64,000 bases of DNA from Uloborus plumipes (GCA_038373865.1 JAXGGA010001134.1:62001-126000), one strand, 5' to 3'; positions 44,601 to 59,151 are shown, numbered from the stretch's first letter. A program made the numbers and translations. Notes: generated by a model not told the origin, from the sequence alone.

Positions 44601-46842
44601 ATTTATTGCACATAAAAATTTAGGGTCCTCAGAGTTCTCCAACTAAACGTAGATATTTCTGTTGCAAACTAATCTGTACACAGTTATGAAGTTTCCACCT
44701 TTGACGCCTCTACCTAACACGATTGTCCTACAATTAGTTGCGTTGTGTAGTCTCCTATGGACTCTTGAGCAGAGCAAACGAAAAATATCGAAACGTAAAA
44801 TTGCAAAAAATCAGTAGCAAGACAAAAAAATGTTCACTTGCAAATTCATGAAGCTAAATGAACTCAAATAACCTGTTTCATTTCTGTTTTTACGCAAAAA
44901 TAAATATATCTTTTTCTCTCCACAGTAAAAACTTAAATATACAAGTGAACCATAATTTGGAGCAAAGCAGTTCATAAATTGGCGTTTTCCATCTAGGGTT
45001 ATTCTAGCGAAAAAGATAAAAATTATGTCCGAAGATTTTAAAAATTACTAGTGATTAATCATACTTTTTTAAATTGATCCTCAATATAATTGTGTGTAAT
45101 TATATATTGTAATAAATTATTTGTATAGACATAATTTATACAAGGTTTAGAAATATTTTTCTTTGAGACAAGAAGGAGATTAATTTTATCTGTCCAAGAA
45201 TCAAATCATTAGGCATTATAATGAGATTTAAGAATGCGCTGCAATGCAACTGCATAAATTATCAGTTATATTATATTTTTACATAAAAATGAAATTACAA
45301 CACAACATGGGGGAGGGGGTCACGTGCAAAATGAAAATAATGTTCCATTATTCTCAAATTTTAATTTCAAATGTTGAATGTCCACTCCTACATTTCAATT
45401 AATGATTATTATTATTGAAATAGAAGTCAGAATAAGATTTGGAATCATTGTTTCATTTTACGCTTGTTCTGTTATTACTTTTCTCAATGTTTAGGATGTT
45501 TTTCTTTAAGCTTTTTGTACACTCTGTTACACGAAGAGGTCAAAATATTTAAAAATCATTCAAAAATTACTTATGTACAAATCTTTCATACTTTGTTATA
45601 CACACGTAAATGAAGATATGATGAAACAAATTTGGTTACTTTGCGGTAATTACACAAATTAATCAACAAAATTCAAACGAGTCGGACATGATTTTTATGA
45701 GAATAACTAATTAACTTATAGCCTGCGAAACTCATCTTAAAGCGTAAAAAGCTTAAATTTAGTTATCTAATTTAAAACGAGTCATCCGTTTTGGTGCGAC
45801 TTTAACTATGCATTGAATAATTTATTTTAGCATTCGTCATTTTAGTGATCTAGTGAAAAATTCTAATAGAATAACCGCCCGTATGCTTTACATTCTGTTC
45901 AAAATAGTTTACTGAATAGTCTTTTAGGCACTCCTTTTTTTTAAGATCCAGGTAAAAGAGCCCCATCAGCAGCACTTACGCGCAGGACTTGGGGGTGCAG
46001 TGCTGTGAGAAAGGGGTCAATTCTCCCCCCTCCCCCAGGACTTTGAGAAATCATATTTACTATTTTCCAATGAAATTGCATTGTGTTTTCACTAAAACGA
46101 CGGGCCAGGGACGTTTACACATACGAGCATAAGATACAGAAATAATAAAAAAAAAAAGAATGACTGATAAGCGTTGTGTTACAAATTCAAAAGGTGGGAT
46201 GGCGGTAGTGGAAAAAAAAAAACACCTTCACGATTGGGGGAAACTTGATTTGAACTCATGTAAACACTGGGCAATTTGAGCACATGGAAACATATATCAT
46301 GCCATTTATATGCAATAAAACCATAATAATATAAATTATGTATAAAAACATTTTACGGTTACTTTTGCGAATGTATAATAAAAGTAGATAAAAGGCACTA
46401 AAGTAAAAAAAATCGATTAGAGTTTAGTCTTCGTGAGTTATAAAACACAAATGCATGGGAAAATCCGGAAAGGGACACGAACGGTCCTTGAGAACACGTT
46501 GTGAATTAAAAAGCTCTCACATATAATTAAGCCTCCTCGTTTTAATGACATTTCTAGTTTTGCGTGGTATCTCTAACGGTTGGTCATTTTACTACATTAT
46601 TATAACTACCACAAAAAGAAAAAGACAAATTCACTTTCGAAGCTTGAAAAAGCAAATAGGTTTTCCGCTCTAAGGTAGTAAGTATCAAGCGGGAAAACCT
46701 ACGTTTTTAATTACGTAATGATAATGTACTAACAATAAATGAAAGAGGGTGTGTGCCGTGTGCTTTTAAGCTAAACTACTAGATAATGACAATGTTTAAC
46801 TATTGAATTGGAATGCAATTTTATCTAAGCAATAGATTTGTT
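41650..46842. other. Gene-free AT-rich 5-kb stretch
   Basis: Several long A- or T-runs (about 42347, 43045, 43725) and C/G-rich patches near 45.97-46.04 kb. I looked for inverted ends, splice-framed frames and RNA boxes and found none worth listing. Some strands carry opposite 70-codon frames near 42.3-42.6 kb that are composition artefacts. Confidence 0.5.
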
Positions 46843-47365
46843 TTAACCCATTAATGCCTGACATTTTTTTTCCCAAAGATATTTTGTATACTGGTTACAA
46901 ACAGTGTTTAATGGACAGGAAAAATAATAAAAAAAAAATATTATGTAAAAAATAGCTTTTTTGTTAAGAAAAGAAAAATCGTCCCTTAAAAGTTACGATA
47001 GACCCCAGAGGGTACATACTTTGTTTACTAAATTGTTTTTCTGCCTACGATATAATATTTAAAAAGACATTATATGAGAAGAAATAAAATCAGCAATAAC
47101 ATAAACTGGGAAGCTGGGAATCACTTTGAAAACTTAGCTTTTTTTCTTGAGATTGTGAACGATGTGATTTTTGATAAGGTTCATATTAAAATTGCTTCAG
47201 AACACACTTTACAATGCTTATGTGCTGCAATATGTTAATAACGAATTGAAACAATGCCGAGGAACGCATTGAACCCTATTATTTGATTGGAATGTTCATT
47301 TTGGGGAAATTCAGACCCTTTTTTAGACCTTCCCTAAAAAGGGACGCTAGGCATTAATGGGTTAA
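46843..47365. mobile_element. TTAA-flanked MITE, piggyBac-like
   Basis: TTAACCCATTAATGCCT at the left and its perfect reverse complement at the right (17 bp including TTAA) bound ~520 bp. Just inside, CATTTTTTTTCCC and GGGACGC..TTTTTAGGG differ. A TTAA target and a TTAACCC start are characteristic of piggyBac-type MITEs. Non-coding. Confidence 0.8.
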
Positions 47366-48300
47366 AGATGTCAAACTTGAAAGATTTAAAATAAGGGTAA
47401 TGACTGTTACTGCAAAGATGAAGGAAATATTTTACTATGTACAACAATTATATAATAAAAGTACCAAATATTTGTACAATTATGTATTTATGAACAATTT
47501 CTGTATTTTGAATAACAGTTCGGAGAATTCTTAGCATACTTAAGTCTTATTTGAGCAGACGAATTCTATTTAAACAGAAAATATACCTTGAAAGTAGATC
47601 TTCCGTAAAAGGCATTGATTTTTCTCAAGATCTTATTTCCTAGAAAAATACTCGCAATGGGTTTAAATAGGCGAGAGAATGATTCCGTTTACAGAAAATA
47701 GCTCGTTATTTTTAGTTAAATAATCATAAAAGTTAAACTAGTAATTTTTACTATGAAATATTACGGTTATCGGTGATAAAAATTATTTCTTATTAGAGCA
47801 CTGGATTATGTTATTACTGATACCATTTTTTAAAGAAAACCCACACATAAATTCTTTAAAATATAAATATCTTATTGTTTTTCATTTCCATTGTGGAAAT
47901 ATTTCTTATGTTTAAAAAAATTGTGTTTCTCTAAATTATATTTTTTAAGCTATTTAAACCAGCTCAAGAAGCACTTGGGAATAATTCTTTTGCATTTGTG
48001 TAAAATATATCTGGCCGATGTCGGAACTTATTGCATTAATGCTTTTTTAAGCTAATAATTAAAAAAACACAACACACATACGTTTTCCTTCTTTTATTTT
48101 CTTTGACACCTCACTTTATTCTCATTATTGTAAGAGGAAACGGCGGAAGAAGAAATTTTTGTAAAATGGAGAGCTTTATACTAAATTTTTACAAGTAGTT
48201 TTTAAACATGTAATATTTCACCTGTAAAAGATAAAAGTTTACATACGAAGGCTAAGAACTCACGGGAATAGAGACAAGATTCAAAGCAGAGGGTTAGGAG

Positions 48301-48331
<31 letters not shown>

Positions 48332-49042
48332 CTTTTAAAGCTAAAAATATAGAAACGCACATTGAAACATGCATTTATGTTAAAGTAAAGAAAATATTGA
48401 ATACGAGCAGGAAAATTCTGTTCTACAGCGATGAAGCTCAGCTTATCTGAGTTGAAATAGTTTTATTCTTGCTCAGTAAATATCCTACAATTAAATTTAA
48501 ACGCTACAAAATCATAATGTGACAACGGCTACGAGGAAAATCCTAAAATTAATATACTTTCATAATTATAGGAGAATGTGGGCACTTGATTAAAAAGTTA
48601 TTAATCTACCATTTCCCAATTTTATTGAATTATAAGTATTTCACGTTTAAACAAAATTTTTCAACGAAAGTTAAACACTATTTTGACAATTTTGTTATTA
48701 CCTGATTGGTTGTAGTATACTCAGCCCATGAAATATAAAAGCAACGAAGCATGAAAATGTTTTAAAGCTGCAACTTGATAAATACACTTCCGTTTCGATT
48801 AACTTCAGAAAGTCTTTGAAAATAGCATAAACCTTTCTAAAATATTAAATTGAGGGAAGAAAGAAAAATCGATTTTCTTCGCATGGATAACATAGATATA
48901 AAGCAGTGCGTTTAAAAGTGCTACAAGAAAAAAAAGTGACAGAGTGGGGGGGGGGGTCACCAATACAGAGTCTTAATTTCCTAATATTAATATAGTAGTT
49001 TTATATAAATATAAGGTTTCTTGTAAGCATCTTCCTCTCCTA
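47366..49042. other. No gene recognised
   Basis: Contains a (TG)n-T(n) microsatellite at about 48301-48331 and a G10 run near 48946-48955. Otherwise AT-rich filler. Confidence 0.5.
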
Positions 49043-49359
49043 AACTGCAAAAAAAAAAAAGAAAGGTTTTTACAGCATAATACTGGCAGCCGAGGTTCCA
49101 ATTTAAAACTGTAAAATGCACAGTAATAAACTAAACTAGCAACTTTAGTTTATTGCCGTAAAATTTAGCTGTATTACATTGTACAAACAACAGTATAATA
49201 CTGGCAGCAGAGGTTCCAGTTTAAAATTAAAATGCAAGGTAATAAACTATAAAATTAGCAATTTTACAGTTTATTACTGTAAAATTCGCAATTTTTACAG
49301 ATTATTACAATAAAATTAGCTTTATTATACTGTAAAAATAGCATTCAATTTTTACAGTG
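49043..49359. mobile_element. P-family MITE, copy 4 (uninterrupted reference)
   Basis: Diverged left end AACTGCAAAAAAA after TA; right end CATTCAATTTTTACAGTG before TA. Its AAATTTAGCTGTATTACATT..CAACAGTATAATACTGGCAG segment shows what copy 3 looked like before E1 and the SINE inserted. Confidence 0.7.
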
Positions 49360-52300
49360 TAGAAGGTAAATTCTAGCTGCGCTACAACGAACAAGGCTTG
49401 CGGCAATGAAAATGTCGATGCAGATACATAAAATAAGGGGTTTTTTTAGGAAAAAGATGATAGGATAGAACTGAAATTATGTGTGAACACATATTCAAAT
49501 GCTCATATTTATGAATTTCTGTTATTTTATGCGAGTATTCATGCAAGTAAAACCAAAATTGATCAGTTGAAGGGATTATTCAATTCCTTATTCTATCATT
49601 CATAAATATGAGAGGTAGGGGGTGTCCTTTAGGAAATGCATTGTTTTTGTAACAAAAGTATTTCAACAAAAGCGTGAGAGACTATTTTTACTCTTAATAA
49701 ATATGCATCAAAACATAAGCCTTTCAAAACCAAATACTTATCAGTATGCGCAACCAGGATTTCCAACCTTTTCCATTTTCCTCGCTAACTTCTCTTCATT
49801 TTTTTTTTGAAACAAAAAATTAAAAATATGTTTTTTTACTGAGGCATTTTAGTAGTTATTTTTCAGTTAAACTGTAAAAACTTTAAGATGTAAATTTATT
49901 GGCCACATTTTAAAAAGGTAAGAATTTAAAAATGGACTTGAAATGCATAACAGATTTCATTGGACGATATGTAATGATTTTATCCTTTTAATTTTTTTTT
50001 TCTTCAGCAATATTAAAAATTGAATATTTACGTAAGTTATTGCACAAATTTTAAAAAAATGTTAAATTCTTGAAACGAATAATTTCACTTAAAACATATC
50101 ATTATCTATATAAATAGTATGCAAGAAAAATTAGATAAAACATCGGATCCTTAATTTTTTCCAATTGTGAATTAAAAAGCTCTACTTAGCGGGTACCTTA
50201 TTAAAAAATATATAAAAATAGTAAATTAAAAAAAAAATGGGCCAAAATTAAAATGAGCTATCTATATTATTCACTTTCAAAAATAATATTAATATTTTAC
50301 ATTTTCTCCCCGACTTGAATGCTTGCAGTACTCCATAATTTTCCTCAACTTTTCGAATATTTTACTTAACCATTTCCTTTAAAAAATTTTGCACAAATTT
50401 AATTAAAAATAAAGCACAAGAACAAAGATAAACAATATTTCCCACAACCAGAGTCAACATAAATTCGAAAACCCACGCAGAAACAATAGTGCTTTCTTAA
50501 CTTTTGACCATTTCATAATGATTTCAGGTCACAAAACAAAGATGGAAAAAAGCGTTCAGTCGAAACACATAAAAGCATCGTTGACCTATTGCTTAATATC
50601 ATTATGAGAACGAAACGGCATCAAACAAAACGCAAGATGTTGAAAGCCATAAAAAGCCGAAATCAAAACACTTAACTTTTACTTACAAGAATGACAAATC
50701 GAGATTTTGGAAGATAGATAACCGATTCTACCTCGAGTGTTTTCCTAACTCTTTTGTCCTTCCATGTTCCGCATGAGGAATGTCTAAGTGAAAAAAGTGA
50801 ATAGAAAAACGATTCTACATAGAGAATAAATAGTGGATATTACATAAAAGCCCAAAGCAAATACGCATGAATTATTTTTTGTTTGAAGGAAAATGTAGCT
50901 AATAGTGAAAACTAACGGTAAGAACCGCAATATGCCTTTTCCCGAAATTTGTGCAAAAATGAAAAGCAGAACTCCTCAGCGTATCAGAAACCATTGTCGT
51001 TGCTACAGTATCATTGTCAAGTTTTTCTTAATAAACAAATACAGTAAAATATTTTTTTTTTTCATTATTCGAATCCCTGTACTTTGGAACAGCGACAACA
51101 ACCTATATTCGGTCAAAATTTAACATTGGTTGTTGTTCAAGGTATAGATAAATATCCGGCTTCATACGCTCCCCCCCCCTGCAATCCCCGTTATCTTAAC
51201 AGATTCATAGTTTATTTCCGCGAGTTTGGACAAAAGCTGGAATTTGCATGTTTCCAAAAATATTTTACTCGTCTTCTAAAATCTACTTCGTTTACCTAAA
51301 AACTTATTCATTTTTTTAAACTAAAGCGCAATTTATCATTCAACAAAAATGGAATCAACTTTACTAACTTAACTTTTGGAAAGAAAAAAAAAAGTTTTGT
51401 GACTTGGTTTTTCTAACTTTTACCTACAGAAGTCACTTTTTTTTTTAAATTATTAAATTTACTTATTTTTTTATAACTATAGTGAGCTGCAATTTTTAAC
51501 TTGGCACAGTACAATATTTTACGTTATGCATTACAGAAATAAAATTTCTAACTACTTTCTCGAATGCATTTTTTAAATGCTGATAAGTTAGTCTAATCAC
51601 GGTAATAGCGTAAATATCAGAACACACATACTCGAAAATTTTTATCAGGTTAAAGATTACTTTTTTCGTGCCTTTTAGAACTTTTTCGTGAACCTTATTT
51701 ACTAACCTGTGTTACACACACCCACACACAAACTAAAGCAAAACTAATTTCTTCAAAGACAGACTTCGTGAGAATGAGTGGTGAAATCAGAATCCATGCC
51801 GCTAATTGGACCAGCTGCCAGAATTTTCAGCTATCTTTTTAATTTATAGTAAGTCCTTGCATATATTTGATTTTCTTCCAATAAATCCATTGTAAATACA
51901 GAATGACAGTGTTGTAGATCAGTTAAGTTACTTCAAAACAACTTACAAATATATTTTCTTAATTAAATTTATTGTACAAAAAAAAATATGCTTCAGCACA
52001 AATCTTTGAAACTACGATTTGCAGTCCTGATAACTTTGAAGATGTTCTCACAAACCTTGCATCAACTTGAAAATAAATTAAAACGAGTTACACCACTCTC
52101 ATTCAAATCCCGACATATGTCTCGTTATACTTCTTAAACTTACGAATTTACCAACAAGATTAATACTGAGACAGAATCAGTCATGCGTTCAACAATAGCA
52201 GGTAATTTCCATTGACTATTAATACACAAATTATTGCGGGTTACCACAAGAAGGAGATAGCAGGAGAAGAGGAAGAGAGAGAAAAGAGCTATTTGTTATT

Positions 52301-53490
52301 CAGAAATTCATTGAAGCCTTTTGATGATAACGGAATGGCATCACGAAATCGAAGTTGGAAAACACAGCTTCTCTATCACGTACTCATATTTCATATTAGT
52401 GATAAAAGATAGGATGGACTGGAAAGAAAGTTCAAGCGCCTACAACTTGGGTCACCTTGAAAAGCTGGTTTTGTCAGAGTTGAAACAAATGAGGAGGTTA
52501 ATTGTTATTTTAAAACCTCAGCGCCGTTGTCTAATGGTCAAAAACTAAGCAAGTTGCCCAACAAGGCTAAGTGAGTTATACAAAAAGATAAGACTCTGGC
52601 TTCCACTATTCCTATCTGACGAATGGGAAATTAATTCTTTCAAAAGTAAATTACTTGAGTATTTTCAATTATCTATTAAATTTTCTGGTGAAAACTGCCA
52701 ACAGAATTTCTTTGCAGTTAAGTTATAAAAAAGGAAACTGAATTGGCTATACAGCAGTAAAGAGTTTTTAAGTTAACTATCATTTTTGAACAAAACGAAT
52801 AAAAATTATGGCAAACTTAATTCATTTTATTCGTATATGATTAATCTTTCTTTCGTTAATTCATATTTAATATATTTTATATTTTTCCTTCAATAAAAAG
52901 ACAATGGTAAAAGTTACCATAATGTTCAAGCGACAAGTACCATAATCCAACTAAAACTAGCAACTTCGCAAAAATTGCGTTCAAATGTTAACTGTTCAAG
53001 TTAAAACGTATACAAGATGCACTTAAAAAAGCCAAATACGTAGTATGAAAACAGAGTCAGCCATGTCAAGTTTATTAGATCTTATCTATGAAACTGCATA
53101 GATAGGCACTGTGTGTCGATAATCACTGTATAGAGAATAAGCTTTAGTACATGTGTTACTAAGTTGTTTAGCCCGTACAACCTTTTGGAGCTTTGCATGT
53201 AACCATTGTTATATACTGAGATATTGCTATGATTTTTTTAATGCCTTGAAAATACTCCTTGACACTTTTTAGAGGCGTGAACATCATTTTGAAGAAATGA
53301 GCAGGGCGAAAACAGTGTAGATCATTATAATCATCAATGCTATTGGAAAAAAACTTGTATTTCTAAGAATGGAATGGAAAATGACAGAGAAAGAAGAAAT
53401 ACATACTATTTGGATTACTATACACTATTTGGATTTTTTAACATTTAAAAACTTAGGCATTTTGTATTTAAAAAAAAATCAAGTATAATA
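49360..53490. other. Gene-free stretch
   Basis: A plus-strand segment near 52.40-52.54 kb is open in a protein-like way (DWKESSSAYNLGHLEKLVLS) but lacks convincing splice sites. C-run near 51172-51180. Nothing else supported. Confidence 0.4.
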
Positions 53491-54015
53491 CAGTGGGCGC
53501 CGCTTTATGTGATCACGGTTAATGTTATCAGTTTTTTAATATTATCAGAATCGTCAAGTCCCGTCCGGTTGTAAGTACATTAAAAGACCGTCTTTTTTTG
53601 TAATCAAAATTTCGTTCATTGTTATCACTTTAAGAACATTTTTCTTGAATCAGTGACAAAATTCCCTCTAAAAAACCCTTATTTTTGTTTTCAAAATATT
53701 TTCTGCAATTCAGTCAGAAAAATGCATTTATCTCCCAACGTGATCAAGGACTTATCAGAGCCATAAAGACATACAGACAGGAAATATTTTCAAGAGTCCT
53801 TGAAAATATGGAGGACTCGGTGTAAATACCTTAGCCATTACAACAAAAGATTCAAAAGCCATGGTAACTACATTCATTTCATATCAAAAATATATGAATT
53901 AAAATTATCAACAGAAATCACCATAAAACTTAAATCGCTTATTTTAATCAATCGGTTACTGTTATCAAATCCTTTGTGTCCAATCACATGTGATCACATT
54001 AAGCGGCGTCGACTG
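53491..54015. mobile_element. 525-bp pogo/Tigger-like MITE
   Basis: Left end CAGTGGGCGCCGCTTTATGT and right end (reverse complement) CAGTCGACGCCGCTTAATGT share ~26 bp with a few changes, both continuing GATCAC. TA precedes the left end; the right flank reads CA, probably mutated. GTTATCA motifs recur just inside both ends. Interior open frames (about 75 codons at 53.80-54.02 kb) are not recognisable transposase. Confidence 0.8.
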
Positions 54016-54891
54016 CATTTTTAAAATTCAACTTTTTCTTTTTTGCAACCATTTTCTACGATTTTTTATTTAAAATATAAAGCGTGAAAATAAGCTTCAC
54101 GAAATATTTCCGATGTTCAATGCGTGAAATATGCTTGCACGGACATTAAAAATATCTCCGGAACTACATGTAGGCATTCCGAATTATGCAAGGATTTTGA
54201 AATGCTGAAAGTTAAGTTAAGAGTGAAACTGCGAGAGAACTTACAGAAAATAATTCCAACATTTACCTTACATTGTATCGCTAAATCCTCATAAAGAATA
54301 GCGAGAAAGTTACAATCAATCATGCGACGCGGGTGTGCTAATCTTTTAATACTCTTAGAGCGAATAGCTTTAAAAAATTTAAAAAGTGAAAAGCATGCAA
54401 AACGTTTTATGAATGAAATCTATTTACTTATTTTTTTGAATAAAAACATAATAAAATAAGATTAAAGATTCAATAATCAGAACAAGAAAGTAATTTTGAA
54501 AAAGAAACAAATAAGCAAGAACCAAAGAATATGTTTGAAAAGTTACCAATAATAATCCCACAGCTCGAATAAATCTGCATGGCAGGGAGCAACAGTTGGC
54601 TTGTTCGCTCATCTCTGCCCACAAAATAAATGGAAGCCAAAGGAAGTTTCAAACTAAAGAACTCCGCAATTGAAATGTTTCTTTAAAATTTCTTTACAGA
54701 ATTCGGCTTCTCTGAAGAAGTTTTAATGACGTCAAGAACCGATTTTTAATGAAATAATTCTATTCAAAAAGATCTTTAAAAAAAAAAGAAAGAAAAGGAA
54801 TGTTGCAATTTCAGTAAGGTCAGTGTTTGCATCATTAAAACAATGTCCTAAAAGCATCATTATATATAAAATAAAATTTATTCTTCGAACT
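54016..54891. other. No gene recognised
   Basis: AT-rich, random frames only. Confidence 0.5.
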
Positions 54892-55112
54892 AACTTGCTA
54901 ATAATAGACTTTAGAGAATAAAGGTGAAATTAGAACTTCTATTTCATAAAATAAAGCAACGAAATCAATCGTTTTTATTTGAAGAAACAATATTTCGAAT
55001 TTATTTTTCAGAACTTGCTAACAATAGACTTGGAGGATCAAGGCGAACTCAAAACTTCTATTTCATGAAATTAAGCAATGAAATAAATCGTTTTTCTTTG
55101 AAGAAATAATGT
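54892..55112. repeat. Tandem duplication, 120-bp period
   Basis: AACTTGCTAATAATAGACTT (54892) and AACTTGCTAACAATAGACTT (55012) start two units. They stay alignable through AACTTCTATTTCAT..AAT.AAGCAA.GAAAT.AATCGTTTTT. Roughly 85 % identical by eye. Non-coding. Confidence 0.8.
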
Positions 55113-58080
55113 TTCCAAAGCATCAAAATTGAGAGAGAATTGAGACAAATATTTTAAAATTTTTCCAAAATGGTCTGAATTTTAATAAGTTTCTAAAACA
55201 CATTTTATGAATTACATAAAAATTTATATTTTCGGCTGGTAAATTATTCAATAAAATTTCGAACCTTTAATTACTAGAAAATAAGTTAGAATGACTTACA
55301 AAACTCTCATTCTAACTAAGCCAATTATTGGCTACAATTGGTGTGGTTAGAATGAAATAGTACCTTATCTAAGCAGAAAACTTTTTCATAAGTTTTCTAA
55401 AATATTTTTTTTTTAATGTAAGTTATTAGTTTCTTTCTCAGTTACGTTGTTACTACATTGGTTTTAATTGCTATAAACAATACAAACACTAGTTTTCCAG
55501 AATCTAATGAAATAATTAATGTGTCCAACATTTATCATAAAATTTATAGAAGGCCAAATAACAACCAATTAATAATCTTTGTTTCATTTAAATTTTAAAG
55601 CTTATTGCGTGAAAGCGATATTCTGATAGAAATAGTGATTAATCCAGGTTTTTCTTTTTTTCAAAAAACTTCGGTAAAAATTGCAAGAAGTATTTGTTTT
55701 ATATGCATTTTTCCTACAAAAAATGTATTTTATTTCAAAAGTATAAGTCACGAAAATTATCAATAATATAAATACAACAAATGCATCAGAAATAAATATT
55801 ACCTATAAACGTTTTAAAAAATCGAAACAAATCCGAGAAGATTCAATTCCGAAAGACAAACTGAAGATTATTTCTGGCTTCAAAGATAACATTTTAATAG
55901 AAACATTAAACGATGAAATTGGAGGGGAAAACAATAAAACTTGATAAGTGGCTAACAAAAAACTGTTTCCTATCAAAATAAAAATTCTTATATTTCATGT
56001 CATGGGGCACAATTCTACGTCATTGTACAAAAAGAGATTCCAAGAAACGACGTACAGGCGATGTTATGATTTGCCGAGTTCTCTTGCTCTGTGCTGTTAC
56101 TGGAAGATTCCAAAGCTTTATGGAAGCGTATCAATTTATGAAGTCTTAAAGATGGATGCGTATAGAACATTTGTTGGTTAAATTTTTAGCGTAAAAATAT
56201 CCTAAGGGGAAAAAGTCCTAAAAAGAGAACTTTGTTGAGAAATACACAAATCATAACATTTTCAGTGAATTTTAGTTTTTTTCCCCCAGAGAAAAATATA
56301 TCACAAAATAATGGGATAGTCGGGAACAATAAAGAAAAGTTATTGAGTGGATATCGAGGGCAAAAAATACTGTAGTACTGAAATAATATTCCCATTAACA
56401 TTCCTTGTTAAAAGTTTTTCTTTTAAAATATCTAACAAACAAAATTTTTAAGAAAACAGAATCAATGTTATGCAATTTAAGTTTTGAATCTTTGCGCTTC
56501 TGACACGAATGCTTACCCCCCTCCACCCTCTATTTCAAATCTATTAATATTGTTTTACCAATTGATTAAAAACGGTAAATATGAAGAACGTGTCTTCAAA
56601 TAAAAACAAGACTCAATCTCACAGAAAGTTATTTTCATGTCCTCGTCTCGTTATAATTTGCGAATATATTCTAGCTTATACATTTTAAGGGGGTTAAAAT
56701 TCTGTTCCAATTTGATTTTAGAAAAATAATAAAAGTAAACTTACTATAATTTTTTTCCAAACACATTTTAAAAAGGTCTAAAGTAAAAAAAAAAACGTCA
56801 TTTACTCACATGTCCTCACTGTTAGAAAATGTTTTTCTAAAAAGAAGCAAAAAAGGAATAACTTTACATTTTTGTGCCTTTTACTTCAAAATATTGAATA
56901 AGTTAAGTAAACCAAACCATTTAAAATAAAATTTGCATTAAAATTAATTCCCTCAAAGATCATTTACTCACAACCGTAAATTTCCTCCTTGGAATCGCAA
57001 CAAAATAAGCATTTTAAAACAAAAAGTTTGGTAGATAACAGTTGGTAACACGGAGGAATATTGCAGCATCCTTTAAGCTGCTGAAAAATTTATGAAAGTT
57101 ATCTGAAAGCATAAAATTAGGTAAGTTCTTTGCTCCGTCATTCACTCTCATGGTTTTTACAGTTAAAAAAATAATACATAAAAACAGGCTAATTATGTGT
57201 TACTTCTTTGTTTAAGAATACTTGTATGAGAATAAACTTAAATATCAATTACGTCTAATAACTAGAAATTAATTTCGCAGAATTCCTTCACTAATGAGGG
57301 AATGACGCTTAGAGAATAATGCTTTAGCACTAACTGTTCGAAAAATAAATAACAAAAAATATTATTTATTTTAATAATATATTAGTTGACATAATGCCTT
57401 CTAAAAAAAAAGAAAAGAAAATACAGAGAAAATACAGTTGATGTTCATAGAAATATCCGCAATTATGAAAGAATGATTGTAAAACAATGTCACTACTAAT
57501 TCCATGCAGAAATCGTGTCAGACAATTTTCCCCCTGCAGCTATACGTATTTATTATTATTATTGATGTTATATTATGTTAAATGTCGTAGCTGTAAATTT
57601 TAATGTTAAAATACGCTACATTATGATAATTTATTATTTCATGATATGTGTCATTTCCTCACTGTTAGTTTTATAAATCTTTAAAAATTTGAATATTTTT
57701 CAAGATCAATATTATTTTATTAAGTCCGTACATATATCTATCTCCAAAAAAAGTTCCATTCGATTTCACTAACTTTACTATTTCTGAACTCTATAAGCTC
57801 AAAATGACTGTTTTGATGAGAATAACCCATTAATTGTAAGGGGGCTTGCGAATTACTTTTTTTATTGCATCTTTCAATACATAAGTTTTTAAGACTTCCT
57901 AGTTTTGATTTGTCAAACACTTCAGTATCTTACATCTCCTCATCAAACAGAAGTTTAACTCTAGAACACTCCGAATTAGCGATACCGCATGAATTTGTTA
58001 CTTACGCATGTCAAAGTAAATTCTTCGACTAATTACCGTTGGATAATCAAACAAAACAAAATAAATAAACCACCCAGCCA
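55113..58080. other. Gene-free stretch
   Basis: A small inverted pair AGTTAGAATGA (55284-55294) / TCATTCTAACT (55307-55317) lies next to GCCAATTATTGGC. Otherwise AT-rich, without supported features. Confidence 0.45.
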
Positions 58081-58091
58081 GGTAAATGTCA

Positions 58092-58289
58092 CATTCTAAA
58101 CTGGAATCTGTAAGGATGGTGGTATCCGCTAACCAAGTTCACCGGATTTTGCGAATAACACTCAAGTTGCCCTGAAGCAGAGGAACGAAGGCGATGCAGG
58201 GTCAAGCGACATCCGAAGAAGTTTAACTCGTTCCGAGACGAAATAAGCGATGGAATGCAGCACTTGAATGCAAAACAACACTCCCAAGC
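58092..58289 (-). other. GC-richer open stretch, 66 codons, exon or old repeat
   Basis: On the minus strand a frame without ATG is open between TAA (58290-58292) and TGA (58089-58091). Its Cys/Ser/Arg-rich content includes QLECYSQNPVNLVSGYHHPY. A good acceptor look-alike (TTCGTTCCTCTGCTTCAG) lies in the middle. The plus strand also has a 37-codon protein-like run (QVALKQRNEGDAGSSDIRRS). The block is followed on the minus strand by GGCTGGGTGGTTTATTTATT, which could be a retroposon tail. I cannot decide between exon, conserved non-coding DNA and an old SINE. Confidence 0.3.
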
Positions 58290-58329
58290 TTAATAAAGAA
58301 GTCGAACGCAGAATTGTGACATTGATGAA

Positions 58330-59151
58330 ACACCAAGAGAGTAGTTGCTAAGAAATTAACTTAAAATTGCTACATGGTCAAACTCGTGGAAGAATAATGG
58401 AATAGTAACAAAACAGGAAGAAGGAGGTATTTGGATGGCTAGGTTGGTGCGAGTGAAAAAGTTTGTCGGTGCAAAAGAAATTGATTAATATAAAATTTTC
58501 CAACTTGTTACATTTTTGCCAAAGATAGGACTGACAAACAATGGAAAAAACGATGGAACAGTTGTAGCAATTGGCAAAAACTCGGAAAGCGTCTCCGTGA
58601 TTGAACTTAGTCTAATACTAATTCTGAAGAATAAATAAGTAGTTTTATATATTTAGGATATACCTATCGTAATTTGTTTATTTACTTTAAATGATTTATA
58701 GTTGAGAGAATATTTGTTTTCATTTCAAATACTCATCAGTTGAATTTCTTTTACTTATTAGTTATACATTACATACTAATACGAGTTTTGCATCGGCAAA
58801 GAAAATATGATTTTACTACGCTTCAGAAAGGTTTAAATTTTTTTCTTTTACTTATTTTAATAACTGTTGGGATTATTTTTACTAATATTTTAAAATATCA
58901 CTAAACAGAAAATAAATATTTTTGGTCTTTTTTTTTTTCTTGGAAAATATGAGAATTTATTATTTCTTGGCTAGGAACAAAGCACTCAATTTTACGGTGA
59001 ATGAGGTTTATCTACAATTCAATATCTCTAATATGGATCAATTTGAAGGAAACTTAAGTAGAAGTCATTGTATTTTTTAATGTAGAAAAATAACAAAGGT
59101 AAAAGCTCTAAAAGTAAAATAAGTGTTGAATTGTTTTTTTTTTTTTTAAAT
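58330..59151. other. No gene recognised
   Basis: AT-rich filler. Confidence 0.5.
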
